Part shown: positions 1-8,832 of the stretch, one piece after another
Layout of the letters: each line of letters opens with the position of its first letter
Position numbering within the stretch: position 1 is the first letter of the stretch
DNA from: Deltaproteobacteria bacterium
Lineage (GTDB): Bacteria; Desulfobacterota; Binatia; UBA12015
Assembly: GCA_029262355.1 (NCBI GenBank)
Contig: JAJCZO010000385.1
Coordinates: forward strand, 1-44,982
Direction: 5' to 3'
DNA length: 44,982 bases
Notes under the pieces: generated by a model
What the model saw: only the letters and a program-made list of their open reading frames with translations
What the model was told of the DNA's origin: nothing
Database searches by the model: none
Program-made: the position numbers and the translations under genes

Positions 1-1
1 G

Positions 2-787
2 CCGATCCTGGAGGGCTGGACGGAGCTCGCCGCGGTCGCGGCGATCACCAAGAACGTCGGGCTCGGCACTCTCGTCACGCCACCCTTCTTCCGAAACCCC
101 GCCGTCCTTGCGACGCAGATCGCGACGATCGACCAAATCTCGGGCGGCCGCGTGATCGCCGGCCTGGGCGCCGGCTGGTTCGAGGCCGAGTTCAAGGGCT
201 ACGGCTGCGAGTTCCCGTCGGTCCGCGAGCGCCTCCGCGCGCTCGAGGAGTCCGTTCAGATCATGAAGAAGATGTGGACCGAGGAGACCGTCACGTTCAC
301 CGGCAAGCATGCATCGGTCGAGAACGTCTACTGCGAGCCGAAGCCCGTGCGGCCACCGCCGATTCTCATCGGCGGCGCAGGCGAGAAGATTCTGATGGGC
401 ATCGTCGCGCGTCATGCGGACATCTGGAACAACATGGCGGCAGGGCAAGCCCAGCTGCCCGAGAAGATCGAGGCAATGAAGCGCCGCTGCGACCACGAGG
501 GGCGCGACTTCGACACGCTCGAGGTCTCGCAGCAATGTGTCGTCATCATCGGCGCCGACGATGAGGCCGCGCAGGCGGCGTTGCAGAAGGCCGGCAAGAT
601 CTACGGCGGTCACATGGGCGGAGATCTCGAGAAGACAGGAATCTGGGGAACGCCCCAAGGCGTGATCGATCGAATCGGACGCTACGTCGACATGGGTTGT
701 ACGTCGTTCGTGATGGAGTTCTTCGGCAAGGATACCCGGGAGCCCGCACGACTGTTTGCGGACAAGGTCCTGCCGGCGTTTCGGTAG
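2..787 (+). CDS. Luciferase-like (LLM class) flavin-dependent oxidoreductase, 5' truncated by window edge
   Basis: The reading frame is open from base 2, so the start lies outside the window; 261 residues are visible. The visible part carries typical luciferase-like TIM-barrel signatures: VGLGTLVTPPFFRNP followed by QIATIDQISGGRVIAGLGAGW near residues 20-58, then the PPILIGGAGEK strand and a C-terminal GTPQGVIDRIGRYVDMGCT segment. These are the hallmarks of the F420- or FMN-dependent subgroup that acts on small molecules in the cytoplasm. About 60-80 N-terminal residues should be missing compared with family length. It is convergent with the ynbE-ydbL fusion gene, with 12 bases between stops. 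Cofactor (F420 or FMN) and substrate cannot be decided from sequence. The family call is firm; the specific role is unknown. Confidence 0.9.
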   Translation, partial: PILEGWTELAAVAAITKNVGLGTLVTPPFFRNPAVLATQIATIDQISGGRVIAGLGAGWFEAEFKGYGCEFPSVRERLRALEESVQIMKKMWTEETVTFTGKHASVENVYCEPKPVRPPPILIGGAGEKILMGIVARHADIWNNMAAGQAQLPEKIEAMKRRCDHEGRDFDTLEVSQQCVVIIGADDEAAQAALQKAGKIYGGHMGGDLEKTGIWGTPQGVIDRIGRYVDMGCTSFVMEFFGKDTREPARLFADKVLPAFR

Positions 788-799
788 GACCGGCCGTGA

Positions 800-1318
800 T
801 CAGGAGGCGGATTTCTCGGCGGCTGCCTTCTGCAGCCACGTCCACGCCCCGCCGATGCCCCGCACTTCGATCCACTCGCCGGGGAACGAACGCTCGCGCC
901 ACAGGTCGGCTATGTTCTTCTGGACGTCTGCCAGCGGCTTCTGCTCCTTCTTCGCGGTAGCCTCCATCAACGCGATCCGGTCCGCGTTCTCCGCATCCAC
1001 GGTCTTGCGCACGTAGTCTCCGTAGTCCCCCGGTGGCGGGTCACCACGGAGCGACAGCAGACCCTCATGGTTCTCGCCGACGAGCCGCGAGTTCTTCAGC
1101 GTCTGAACCTCCGACATTCGGGCCCGTCGACGCGCATCGATGTCGGCGACGCTCTGCCCCACGACCGCGGTCGCTCCAGGATCGGGATCCTTGCCGTCAT
1201 GCTGGTAGATGTCGACACGCATGTTGATATCGACCTCGAGCGGCTTCGGTGTCTCCACCTTCACGGTGGGAAGAGAGCAGCCCAGCGCGAGGAGGGCCAG
1301 AGCGAGAGCGACGCGCAT
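800..1318 (-). CDS. YnbE-YdbL fusion lipoprotein (DUF1318)
   Basis: 172 residues from the ATG at 1318 (a GTG one codon upstream is also possible). A short signal peptide ends in a lipobox, LALGC, with Cys14 as the predicted lipidated residue. Residues 14-40, SLPTVKVETPKPLEVDINM and what follows, resemble the small outer-membrane lipoprotein YnbE. The rest, with arrays of R/K and the ending RGIGGAWTWLQKAAA-like tail, resembles the DUF1318 periplasmic protein YdbL. In Escherichia coli these are two genes next to ydbH; YnbE pairs with the C-terminus of YdbH and YdbL controls YnbE assembly. Here the ATG overlaps the ydbH stop (TGATG), so translation is probably coupled. The fusion is my reading of the domain order; the DUF1318 part is the surer half. 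Confidence 0.8.
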   Translation of the reverse strand: MRVALALALLALGCSLPTVKVETPKPLEVDINMRVDIYQHDGKDPDPGATAVVGQSVADIDARRRARMSEVQTLKNSRLVGENHEGLLSLRGDPPPGDYGDYVRKTVDAENADRIALMEATAKKEQKPLADVQKNIADLWRERSFPGEWIEVRGIGGAWTWLQKAAAEKSAS

Positions 1319-3687
1319 CACTCCGCATCCTCTCTCGAAGCGACAGACACGTCGAGAGCTAGCGGGTCACTTCCTTCCGCGTGATAGTGCACCTCCACGT
1401 TGCGGTCACCGGCGGGACCCGTCAGATCCAGCGTCGCGAGACCCACGCCGCGCTCGAAGCTCAGCGTGCCGCGGCCTTCGTCGTACTCGAAGTTCCGCAG
1501 AGCCTGGACTCCGATCCTAGCGAGGTCTCGCTGCCACGAGGGCCAATCGGTCGGAATCCGAGACTCGTCGATCTTCGTGATCTCGAGCCGGCCCGGCTTC
1601 GCGATCGTCACAGCACCGTCGGCTTTGTCGAGTGCTTGGTTCGCGATCGTGAGCGCGATGTTCGCATCCAGCGGACCCGTCATCTCGACCGTCCCGCCCG
1701 CCAGCACCGCGGTAACCTGCTCGAGATCCAGCGCGCTGGCAGAGACCCATCCGACCCACGGCTCGGCCCAGGCGTAGGGCACGGTGATGCCCCCGTTCAC
1801 GTACCCCTGATAGCCCGAGCCCCCGAACGTACCGCTGATACCGGTGGGGTCGAACGTCAGGGAGAGCCAGCCTTCCTCGATGCTGTAGTCCCGCCACTCG
1901 AGAGCGTCGGCGTAAAGCGTACTGACGAAGTTCTCCGAACCTCTCCCCGGCGGGTAGTCGAACTGCAGCCGTCCTCGAACGCGCTCTAGATTCACGTCGT
2001 AGTCGGAGAAGCTGTAGCTCTTCTCCGGCACGAGCAGCTCGGCCGCGATCTTCAGATCGGCCAGATTGTCGAGCCTCACGTCGCGCACTTCGGTCTCGAA
2101 CGTGATCGGCAGATCGACCCGGCGCGTCTTGCCGATCTCCAGGATCAGCCTTCCGATCTCGGCCTGGAGCAGGTCGATGCTCCACGGAGACGGAGCGGAC
2201 GACGTCTCGTCGGCACGTTCGTTGGTCATGTACCAGAAGAGATCCTCAGCGAGATAGATCGTCGGGCGAACGAACTTCACGAGGCGGATCTTCTGCTGGG
2301 TCAGACCGCCCAGCGAAAACTCGACGAACACGTTCTCGACCGACACGACCTTCTTGAACGGATCGAAGGGCGAGTACAGAGCAACGCTCGCGAGTTCGAG
2401 CCTCTGCGTCTGGTCCGCGATCGCCGCTGCAGCGGCCGACAGCGGCAGGTCGTTCAGGGTCGTGTGGAGGTCGAAAGTCACGTCGGGCAGTGGCGACCCA
2501 AGCTCAGCCAGGTGGACGGCCAGGGTCCCGAGCTCGAGCGTCCCGATGCGCCACGCCGCGCCTGCTGCCGATTCTCCCTTGGTGGCTGGGGTCATCAGAA
2601 AGTCCCGCCCACGCCCGTCCAACAACAGCGAACCGTCCGGAACGCGAACGACATCGAGATATCGCTCATGGATGAGGCCGGCGACCGAGACCTCGATCGA
2701 CGCCGCAGCCAGCGAGAGCATCGGGGCGACGTTCGAGCCCGGAATCGTGACCCGCACATCGGAAACGTCGACGACCTGCACTCGATCCGCGAGCTCCTGA
2801 GTGTCGCCCACGTTCTCGAGATCGAGGGCGAACCTCGCATCGACCCCAGGCACATCCGGCTCGCTCGGCGACCTCACGTGTCCGTCCTCGATGACGAGAC
2901 GGCCGACCACGAAACCAGTCGTCTCGTCCGCACCGTCCGAGTCTCCCGAGTCTTCGCCCGCCAGCTGCACCGGCGACGTCAGATCGATCTCGGGCTTCAC
3001 GATCCGGAGCGACTCCAGACGCTTCGCCCGGAGCCCTTCGAGAGAAAGCCGCAACTCGATCTCGGTAGCGCTCAGCAGAGGGTGCGTGTCCGGGCCAAGG
3101 CGAAACCCCGTGGCGACGAGCGATCGTGCCAGCTTCGCACTGGCCTCCGCCGAGCCGACATCTGCCAGATCGAGTTCGAAGTCGAAGACGGTCTCGGGCA
3201 GACGCGGGGGAACCGAGACCTCGAGATGTCCCTCCGATACCGTGACCCGGTCGACCCGCCACGACGTGCCCGTGGCGTTCTCGCCACGAGCCTCGCCACT
3301 CGACAGTGCAACGCGCCCGCTCGACTCTGGCGTCCACAAACCAGTGGGCCGTACCAGACGTACGGCGCGCACACGGCCATCGAAGATCTCCGAGAGCGCG
3401 AAGTCGACTTCCAATCGATCGACACGAAAGAACGGCTGATGCGCCTCGGGCAATGTGATGACGACGCCCTCGGCGACCAACCGCTCGGCAGAGTCGAGCC
3501 GCACCGACGCGACCCGCAACTCGACCCCCGGCACCCACTCAGCCGCGGCCCAGGCAAGGAGCTCGGGCAGCCGGTCTCGCACTTCCAGTGCAACCAGGAC
3601 GACCAGGCCGATTGCCAACGAAGGGAACACCAGCAGCCCTGCCCAAAGGAGGCGATGGGTGAACCCTCGGGGATCGTCGGACGCCAT
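1318..3687 (-). CDS. ydbH: YdbH-like AsmA-family intermembrane lipid transport protein
   Basis: 789 residues, close to the usual YdbH size. One N-terminal transmembrane helix at about residues 12-35 is followed by a long, mostly beta-strand periplasmic body with alternating hydrophobic residues, as expected for the bridge-like AsmA/TamB/YdbH proteins that span the periplasm and move phospholipids toward the outer membrane. The recognition rests on this architecture plus the downstream, translationally coupled ynbE/ydbL gene, which is the conserved partner arrangement of ydbH. C-terminal strand NVEVHYHAEGSDPL would be the region that pairs with the YnbE segment. The ATG has no Shine-Dalgarno sequence; a TAAGAT hexamer ends six bases upstream. 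The family-level call is good; the transport role is inferred from E. coli. Confidence 0.8.
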   Translation of the reverse strand: MASDDPRGFTHRLLWAGLLVFPSLAIGLVVLVALEVRDRLPELLAWAAAEWVPGVELRVASVRLDSAERLVAEGVVITLPEAHQPFFRVDRLEVDFALSEIFDGRVRAVRLVRPTGLWTPESSGRVALSSGEARGENATGTSWRVDRVTVSEGHLEVSVPPRLPETVFDFELDLADVGSAEASAKLARSLVATGFRLGPDTHPLLSATEIELRLSLEGLRAKRLESLRIVKPEIDLTSPVQLAGEDSGDSDGADETTGFVVGRLVIEDGHVRSPSEPDVPGVDARFALDLENVGDTQELADRVQVVDVSDVRVTIPGSNVAPMLSLAAASIEVSVAGLIHERYLDVVRVPDGSLLLDGRGRDFLMTPATKGESAAGAAWRIGTLELGTLAVHLAELGSPLPDVTFDLHTTLNDLPLSAAAAAIADQTQRLELASVALYSPFDPFKKVVSVENVFVEFSLGGLTQQKIRLVKFVRPTIYLAEDLFWYMTNERADETSSAPSPWSIDLLQAEIGRLILEIGKTRRVDLPITFETEVRDVRLDNLADLKIAAELLVPEKSYSFSDYDVNLERVRGRLQFDYPPGRGSENFVSTLYADALEWRDYSIEEGWLSLTFDPTGISGTFGGSGYQGYVNGGITVPYAWAEPWVGWVSASALDLEQVTAVLAGGTVEMTGPLDANIALTIANQALDKADGAVTIAKPGRLEITKIDESRIPTDWPSWQRDLARIGVQALRNFEYDEGRGTLSFERGVGLATLDLTGPAGDRNVEVHYHAEGSDPLALDVSVASREDAE

Positions 3688-3693
3688 CGGGCC

Positions 3694-3722
3694 ATCTTAG
3701 CGGGCGCGAGAGCCGGGCAGAA
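3694..3722 (-). promoter_or_regulatory. Candidate ydbH promoter, near-leaderless
   Basis: On the minus strand a TAAGAT -10 hexamer (3699-3694) lies 17 bases after a weak TTCTGC -35 (3722-3717). The -10 ends only six bases before the ydbH ATG, so transcription would start at or inside the start codon region. No Shine-Dalgarno motif is present in this stretch. Confidence 0.4.
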
Positions 3723-3755
3723 ACCAATCGCTCCGCGCCCAAACCACAGCGCCTC

Positions 3756-4355
3756 CTACTTCGGGACCACCACCCCGAGCTGCGCAACGAGCGCAAGGGC
3801 CGCATCCTGCGAGAACTTGGTCTTCCGAAGCCTGTTCTGTTGTGGGCTGATGTCGTAGTGCACGGCCTCGGAAAGGTCGGCCTCGACGAGGATGGTGTCA
3901 ATGAAGCGGGCACCCCGGAGATCCGTTCCGGTAAAGATCGATTTCGTCAAATCCACTCCGGCGAACGACGCCTCGTGGACACGGCACTCACGAAAAACCG
4001 TCTTGGGCATCTTCCGGTCGGCGAATGTGGCGTGACTCAGGTTACACCCCTCGAACGAAACCGTGAAGGCCATGCCGCGCACGTTGGTCCAATCGACACC
4101 CATCAGCTTGCTTCGGCGAAAGGCGACGTCGCGAAACGCAGCGCCTGCCACCTTGGCCATCGTGAGATCGCAGTCCTCGAACTCGCAATCCTCGAACGTA
4201 CAGCCGCCCAGATGCGCCTCGCCGAGACGCACCTGATGAAAACGGCAGTCCCGGAAGTTCTTGTCGGTCAGCTCGAGGCCCGAGAGGTCGAGGCCGGAGA
4301 ACGTGCCCCCCTCGAAGTCTTCGCCAGCCAGCAGGGTTTCACGTGGATTCGCCAC
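3756..4355 (-). CDS. Pentapeptide-repeat protein
   Basis: 199 residues from a GTG start at 4355, chosen because AGGA sits eight bases upstream; a TTG at 4391 would add 12 residues but has no ribosome site. From about residue 12 to 170 the protein is built of five-residue A(D/N)LXX-like units such as FRDCR, FEDCE, LSHAT and FTGTD, which fold as a right-handed quadrilateral beta-helix. This is the fold of Qnr and MfpA DNA mimics, but also of many proteins of unknown role, and no gyrase-specific loop can be identified. A short non-repeat tail ends in ALVAQLGVVVPK. It is divergent from the 4435 gene with a 79-base gap. The repeat call is firm, function unknown. Confidence 0.88.
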   Translation of the reverse strand: MANPRETLLAGEDFEGGTFSGLDLSGLELTDKNFRDCRFHQVRLGEAHLGGCTFEDCEFEDCDLTMAKVAGAAFRDVAFRRSKLMGVDWTNVRGMAFTVSFEGCNLSHATFADRKMPKTVFRECRVHEASFAGVDLTKSIFTGTDLRGARFIDTILVEADLSEAVHYDISPQQNRLRKTKFSQDAALALVAQLGVVVPK

Positions 4356-4434
4356 GGCGGAGATCCTGCCTGATCCCCCCCTGGTGTCCAAATCCGGCGT
4401 AGCGCGCGGGGGCGTGCGGCGTTATGCAAGGACT

Positions 4435-5037
4435 ATGAGCCAGATCAGCGCAACTCTCGATGCCCTGACCATTCCCCAGATCGATCGCGACGAAGCCGCC
4501 GGCCGCTTCGAAGAAGCGGCCCCACGAGACCGGATCGAGATCACCGAGTCGATCGACGGCAAGACGCAAGCGCGCCTGTGGGAGGCCTGCGAGGGCCATG
4601 CCGCGACGATCGAAGAGATGGTACCGGCAGACATGGGGGCGCTTCGCCCGGTCACCTACCATGGCAAGAACTCCCTGCCGATGTTCACGCATTTCCAGAA
4701 GCGCTTCTGCCGCTCGGACGACGGACAAGAGCTTTGGGGCTACAACTATCAGCCGACGACCTGGCTGGCCCCGCTCACCGGGCCCGGGTATTTCGTCGCG
4801 TACGACTCGCCGGACGGTCCCGGCGGCGTCGCGGTCGACTACACGCGCATCCCGACCGGAAAGCCCCAGGAGTGGCCCGAAATCCACGACAACACGTACC
4901 GGTTGTCGCGCTTCATCTACAATGGAATGATCGACTACTTGCGCCGGGTATCGGAACATCTGCTGATCGGCCGTGCGACGAAAGACGGCCAGAACCTGCC
5001 GAACTACTTCCTGCTCTGCCGCGAAGACCCGTCCTGA
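4435..5037 (+). CDS. Conserved-looking protein of unknown function
   Basis: 200 residues from the ATG at 4435 (AGGA two bases upstream, a tight spacing). No signal peptide or membrane segment is visible, so it should be cytoplasmic. I do not recognise a named family. The centre is rich in aromatic residues and glycine: KRFCR near residue 84, ELWGYNYQPTTWLAPLTGPG near residues 94-113, then a VDYTRIP strand, and a C-terminal region with SRFIYNGMIDYLRRVSEHLL and FLLCREDPS. Charged and aromatic positions read like a compact alpha/beta ligand-binding protein rather than random coding. It lies 26 bases before a methyltransferase gene in the same direction, so the two are probably co-transcribed and may act together. 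A lipocalin-like or steroid-binding role is possible but unsupported. Confidence 0.75.
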   Translation: MSQISATLDALTIPQIDRDEAAGRFEEAAPRDRIEITESIDGKTQARLWEACEGHAATIEEMVPADMGALRPVTYHGKNSLPMFTHFQKRFCRSDDGQELWGYNYQPTTWLAPLTGPGYFVAYDSPDGPGGVAVDYTRIPTGKPQEWPEIHDNTYRLSRFIYNGMIDYLRRVSEHLLIGRATKDGQNLPNYFLLCREDPS

Positions 5038-5063
5038 ATCGACCGCCGCACCAAGCGAGACGC

Positions 5064-5909
5064 ATGCCCACGACGACCGAGAACCCCAACGAGGCGCAAG
5101 CCGAGTTCTGGAACGGCAGCATCGCGCACCGTTTCGTCGACGCTCGAGAGGCACTCGAACCTCGGCTCGAGCCATTCGGTCGTGCCACGATGGATGGCGC
5201 AGGCATCACCGGAGGAGAGCACGTACTCGACGTGGGCTGCGGCTGTGGCGAGCCCTCGGTCGAGTTGGCCCGGCGGGTGGGCGACGGGGGATCGGTGCTC
5301 GGACTCGACGTGTCGGAGGTCATGCTGGCTGCCGCCCGCGAGCACGCCCAGGACATCGCAAACCTACGCTTCGAGCACGGCGACGCGCAGATCTACCCGT
5401 TCGAAGCGCGAAGCACCGACCTCGTGTTTTCTCGCTTCGGCGTGATGTTCTTCGCCGACTCTGTCGCGGCATTCGCGAACTTGAAGCGCGCGCTGCGCCC
5501 GGAGGGCCGCGTCTCCTTCGCGTGCTGGCAGGGCCTGCAGAAAAACCCCTGGATGGCCGTCCCCTTGAGCGTCGTCGCGCGCCACGTCGAACCTCCCCCG
5601 CCTGCCGCACCGGGAACGCCCGGCCCCCTTGCGTTCGCCGACCCGGACTTCGTCCGCGAGATCCTCACTGCCGCCGGCTTCTCAGAGATCACCGTCGCGC
5701 CCGTGACTCCACCCATGAACGTCGGCGCCACCGTCGACGACGCGCTGGAGTTCCTCACGAAGCTCGGCCCGAGCGCGAGAATGTTGCAGGACGCGAGTGA
5801 CGAGGTTCGGGCGGCCGCGGCGAAAGACCTCCGCGAGGCACTGGAACCATTCGCCACGGAAAGCGGGATCGAACTCGGCGCATCCGCTTGGGTCGTGACG
5901 GGGCGCTAG
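5064..5909 (+). CDS. Class I SAM-dependent methyltransferase
   Basis: 281 residues from the ATG at 5064. The Rossmann core is clear: motif I VLDVGCGCGEPS at residues 54-65 binds S-adenosylmethionine, followed by the acidic LGLDVSEVML strand near residues 79-88 (ribose contact) and HGDAQIYPF near 105-113 (adenine contact). LKRALRPEGRVSFACWQ at about 140-156 is the usual post-core motif of small-molecule methyltransferases of the UbiE/Methyltransf_11/25 type. A C-terminal lid region covers residues 190-281. The acceptor is not identifiable. It follows the unknown 200-residue gene by 26 bases, and no other enzyme of a pathway is adjacent, so the context only suggests that the unknown protein may bind or present the substrate. 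Confidence 0.92.
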   Translation: MPTTTENPNEAQAEFWNGSIAHRFVDAREALEPRLEPFGRATMDGAGITGGEHVLDVGCGCGEPSVELARRVGDGGSVLGLDVSEVMLAAAREHAQDIANLRFEHGDAQIYPFEARSTDLVFSRFGVMFFADSVAAFANLKRALRPEGRVSFACWQGLQKNPWMAVPLSVVARHVEPPPPAAPGTPGPLAFADPDFVREILTAAGFSEITVAPVTPPMNVGATVDDALEFLTKLGPSARMLQDASDEVRAAAAKDLREALEPFATESGIELGASAWVVTGR

Positions 5910-6041
5910 CGCCGCGTTGCACGCCGCCAACATGTCATACACCTTACGACTTCGCATGAATCCATGATTGACTGACCCCACCTAGTGGCGCGCCCAGGAG
6001 CCCTTTCACGGAACCGCCCAAGCCCATCTAGGAGATGCACC

Positions 6042-7205
6042 GTGCCCGATACCGCCCTCGTTCAAACTGCCCACGACCTGCGCGAGCTCATCGAATTCGA
6101 AGCGGACGCGATCGAGGCGAACTGCACGATGACCCAACCCGTGGTCGACGCGATCGAGAAGACCGGGCTCTTCCGGCTAAGCACGCCGAAGGAGGTCGGT
6201 GGTCTCGAAGGTGACGTCGATACGATCGTGGCGGTTTGCGAGGCGGTCTCCTTCGCCGATGGTGCGACCGGCTGGGCCTTTACCCAGAACACGATCACCG
6301 GGTCCTATCTGTCGTACATCGATCCCGCGTACGCCAAGACCTTCGCCGCGATGCGGGCGGGCGCAGGACATTTCGCGCCACTCGGTGTCGCCCACGAAGA
6401 GAAGGGCGGCTACCGCGTGTCGGGAAGCTGGCAGTTCGCGAGCGGCTCGGGGCACGCGGAGTTCATCGGCGGAGGAGCGCTCCTCATGCGCGACGGCGCC
6501 GTCGCACCAATCGGGGAGAACGGAAAGCTGCCGCTGGTCGGTTTCTTCATACCCGCCGACCGCGCCACACTGAAGGGCAATTGGGACACGATGGGACTGC
6601 GGGGCACCGGCAGCTACGACTACGAGGTCCCCGAACAGTTCGTCGAGACGGGCGCCACATGGAACATCACCATGGGGTACGCGCCGCACCGTAGCGGTGG
6701 TGCCACTTTCGCCCTCGGCCCGCAGGCCTACGGGAGTATCGGTACGTCTGCGTGGGCGATCGGCGTGGCCTCACGCGCGCTCCATGAGATCGCGGAAATT
6801 GCCAAGGCGGGACGCACGCGACTGGGCGCGCTTCCCCTAAAGGAGCAACCCGAGTTTCAGCGGAACTTCGGCTTCCATCAGACGGCGATCGAAGCGGCAC
6901 GCATCCAGCTCCTCACGGTCTACGACGAGGCGGTCGGCGTGATCGAGAGTGACGCTTCCGACGCCGTGTGTGGCGACGCCGTGCGTCGGACCAAGGCGCA
7001 CGCGAACTACATCGTCAAGCAGGCGGCCAAGTCCGCGATCACGTTCGCGTGGGAGGCGTCCGGCAGCGCTGGGATGCGCAACCCGAGTCGACTCCAGCGC
7101 TGTTTCCGCGACATCCACGTCGGTGCCGGCCACCAGGTGTTCGACGATCGAGGCTACTGCGAATTCGCGAAGCCGGCATTGGGACTCGAGCCTGCCCCCT
7201 TTTAG
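6042..7205 (+). CDS. Acyl-CoA dehydrogenase-fold flavoprotein, likely group D monooxygenase type
   Basis: 387 residues from the GTG at 6042, fixed by AGGAG at 6030-6034 seven bases upstream. The three-domain acyl-CoA dehydrogenase layout is visible: an N-terminal helical domain with FRLSTPKEVGGLEGD, a middle beta domain with GSWQFASGSGHAEFI and DTMGLRGTGSYDYEV, and a helical C-terminal domain. The C-terminal stretch RLQRCFRDIHVGAGHQVF carries the R-x-x-RD-x(6)-H pattern of flavin monooxygenases such as HpaH, HsaA and DszC, and the catalytic glutamate of true acyl-CoA dehydrogenases is not evident. I therefore favour an FMNH2/FADH2-dependent oxygenase acting on an aromatic or cyclic substrate, which would need a separate flavin reductase; none is in the window. 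It is a single-gene unit. Confidence 0.85.
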   Translation: MPDTALVQTAHDLRELIEFEADAIEANCTMTQPVVDAIEKTGLFRLSTPKEVGGLEGDVDTIVAVCEAVSFADGATGWAFTQNTITGSYLSYIDPAYAKTFAAMRAGAGHFAPLGVAHEEKGGYRVSGSWQFASGSGHAEFIGGGALLMRDGAVAPIGENGKLPLVGFFIPADRATLKGNWDTMGLRGTGSYDYEVPEQFVETGATWNITMGYAPHRSGGATFALGPQAYGSIGTSAWAIGVASRALHEIAEIAKAGRTRLGALPLKEQPEFQRNFGFHQTAIEAARIQLLTVYDEAVGVIESDASDAVCGDAVRRTKAHANYIVKQAAKSAITFAWEASGSAGMRNPSRLQRCFRDIHVGAGHQVFDDRGYCEFAKPALGLEPAPF

Positions 7206-7343
7206 GCGTGACGCGCCGCCACGCACGCCAGGTAATGGGCAACGCCGCGCCGGCCGGACCCGCCTCCGGGGGTGCATTCGATGCGCCCGACGCACGTCGA
7301 CGGGGCACCTTTCGAACGACCGCATCCGGCCCACTCGGCATGC

Positions 7344-8693
7344 CTACTCGGGAGGCGACGTCCAGTCGATCGGAAAGTCGGGAGGAAGCCGGACCATGTC
7401 GAAGAGCTGAGAGATCAGCTCGCGATCTTTCCCCGCGCGGTGTGGGCTCACGAACTCCCACACGACCTCCCCATCGGGAGTGACCTCGATCGCACGCCCC
7501 GCGCCGGTTTCCGACGCCAGCGTGTTCCCATTGGGCAACCGGTACACGGTCCCGCAGCACTGGGAGTAGAATTCCTCACCCTCGGAACCACGGTACTGCC
7601 AGCCCTCCTTGCCGGTGGCCGGATCGATCTCCAGTAAACGGGAACCGATCTTCGGGTCTCGCTGGTTGTCGAACATCAGGATCGTGCCGTCGTCGAGAAC
7701 GGTGGGATGGTGCTGTCCGAGGAACCGACCGCGGTGTAGCCAGTCCACCGAACCGGTCGTGGGGTTCAAGACCATGATCGCGTCGACGCGTCGGGAGCTC
7801 AGCAGGTAGGAGCCCCTCTCCAGGTCCGGAAGACGCGCGACGAGCCGCTCGTCGACGAGCTCGACATGGTTCGTGTGGAGGACGTCTCCGAGCCGGCTCA
7901 TGAACGAGGCCATGTCCGCCCGGACCTTGGCAAGGATCTCGTCCTGCCCTCCCTTCGCTAAGCCCCCGAGGATGGAGTGCCGCGCCTTCACGCTTCCATC
8001 GTCTGCGTCGAGAACGACGACCTGATCATCGAAGAGTCTTCGCTTGGGATGCAGCCAAGGAAGAACCCGTTGCTGGATTGCCAGCACATGGATGTCGCCG
8101 ACCTCATCCGTCACGAAGGCGTGATGCGTCTGCCCCGGAAAGATCCACTTGAGGTTTGAATCCTTGTCCAACCTGACCAGGGCCAAATTGTCGTAGAGCG
8201 CGAGAAGATCGCCGTTGGGGTACAGCGCCACGCGCCGAAAGAACCATCGGTAGGCGCTTGCCTCCGGCAGACCGAATTTCTTCAGCTCCGGACCGATGTC
8301 GAAGCGCCATCGATGCAGGACCTTACCGTCCATGTCGGTGAGATTGGCCTCTTGGTCGTGCCCGGACGCGTAGAGATTGAATCCCGGCGACGCCCGCTTC
8401 CTGTCATGAACCGTGACGCCAGCAATCTCCGGCGCCTTCTCCACTCCATCGAGATACCCGAGTGCCTGGAGACGCTTCACTGCGTCGGCGTCCAACGGGG
8501 CCTTCTTCTCCTTGCGCGGGAACGTCCACGTCCCCTTCATGTTCCGAAACGCTTTCAAGCCCTGCCCTACCCCTGTGGCAGGCAACTTGGGCGATGGCTC
8601 GGGTGCGTCTTCGCTCGACCGTGCCGGATGCGCGGCCAGGATCGACAGCATCAACGGCAATGCAGCCACGTAGAGACGTCGGGGACGGTTCAT
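7344..8693 (-). CDS. Secreted arylsulfotransferase (ASST)-like beta-propeller protein
   Basis: 449 residues from the ATG at 8693, preceded by GGGAGAAG. A Sec signal peptide occupies residues 1-26 (RRLYVAALPLMLSILA, cleavage near AHPARS-SED). After a spacer the protein shows ASST-family features: DVLHTNHVELV and GQHHPTVLDDGTILMFDN contain the His residues expected around the propeller funnel, and YRLPNGNTLASETGAGRAIE with DGEVVWEF are typical blade repeats. Bacterial ASST moves sulfate between phenols in the periplasm through a histidine intermediate. An LQALGY motif at residues 75-80 recurs at the C-terminus of the neighbouring sulfatase-fold protein. It lies 139 bases downstream of that gene on the same strand. 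The true acceptor chemistry is not known for this subgroup. Confidence 0.8.
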   Translation of the reverse strand: MNRPRRLYVAALPLMLSILAAHPARSSEDAPEPSPKLPATGVGQGLKAFRNMKGTWTFPRKEKKAPLDADAVKRLQALGYLDGVEKAPEIAGVTVHDRKRASPGFNLYASGHDQEANLTDMDGKVLHRWRFDIGPELKKFGLPEASAYRWFFRRVALYPNGDLLALYDNLALVRLDKDSNLKWIFPGQTHHAFVTDEVGDIHVLAIQQRVLPWLHPKRRLFDDQVVVLDADDGSVKARHSILGGLAKGGQDEILAKVRADMASFMSRLGDVLHTNHVELVDERLVARLPDLERGSYLLSSRRVDAIMVLNPTTGSVDWLHRGRFLGQHHPTVLDDGTILMFDNQRDPKIGSRLLEIDPATGKEGWQYRGSEGEEFYSQCCGTVYRLPNGNTLASETGAGRAIEVTPDGEVVWEFVSPHRAGKDRELISQLFDMVRLPPDFPIDWTSPPE

Positions 8694-8832
8694 TCTTCTC
8701 CCGACTTGCATACAGAGCCCACCGTCCAGCCGCCATGTCTCGCACTTGGCCGGGGGGCGCCCGGTTCGACTTTGCAGCACGGGACGTCGCTCGGGTGAGG
8801 CTGGAGCGGCCGGGGCAACCAACGTCGCCTGT

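Noticed and set aside
2464..3858. Long plus-strand open frame opposite ydbH
   Set aside because: It mirrors the minus-strand codon pattern of a high-GC gene, is rich in Arg and His, and shows no domain.
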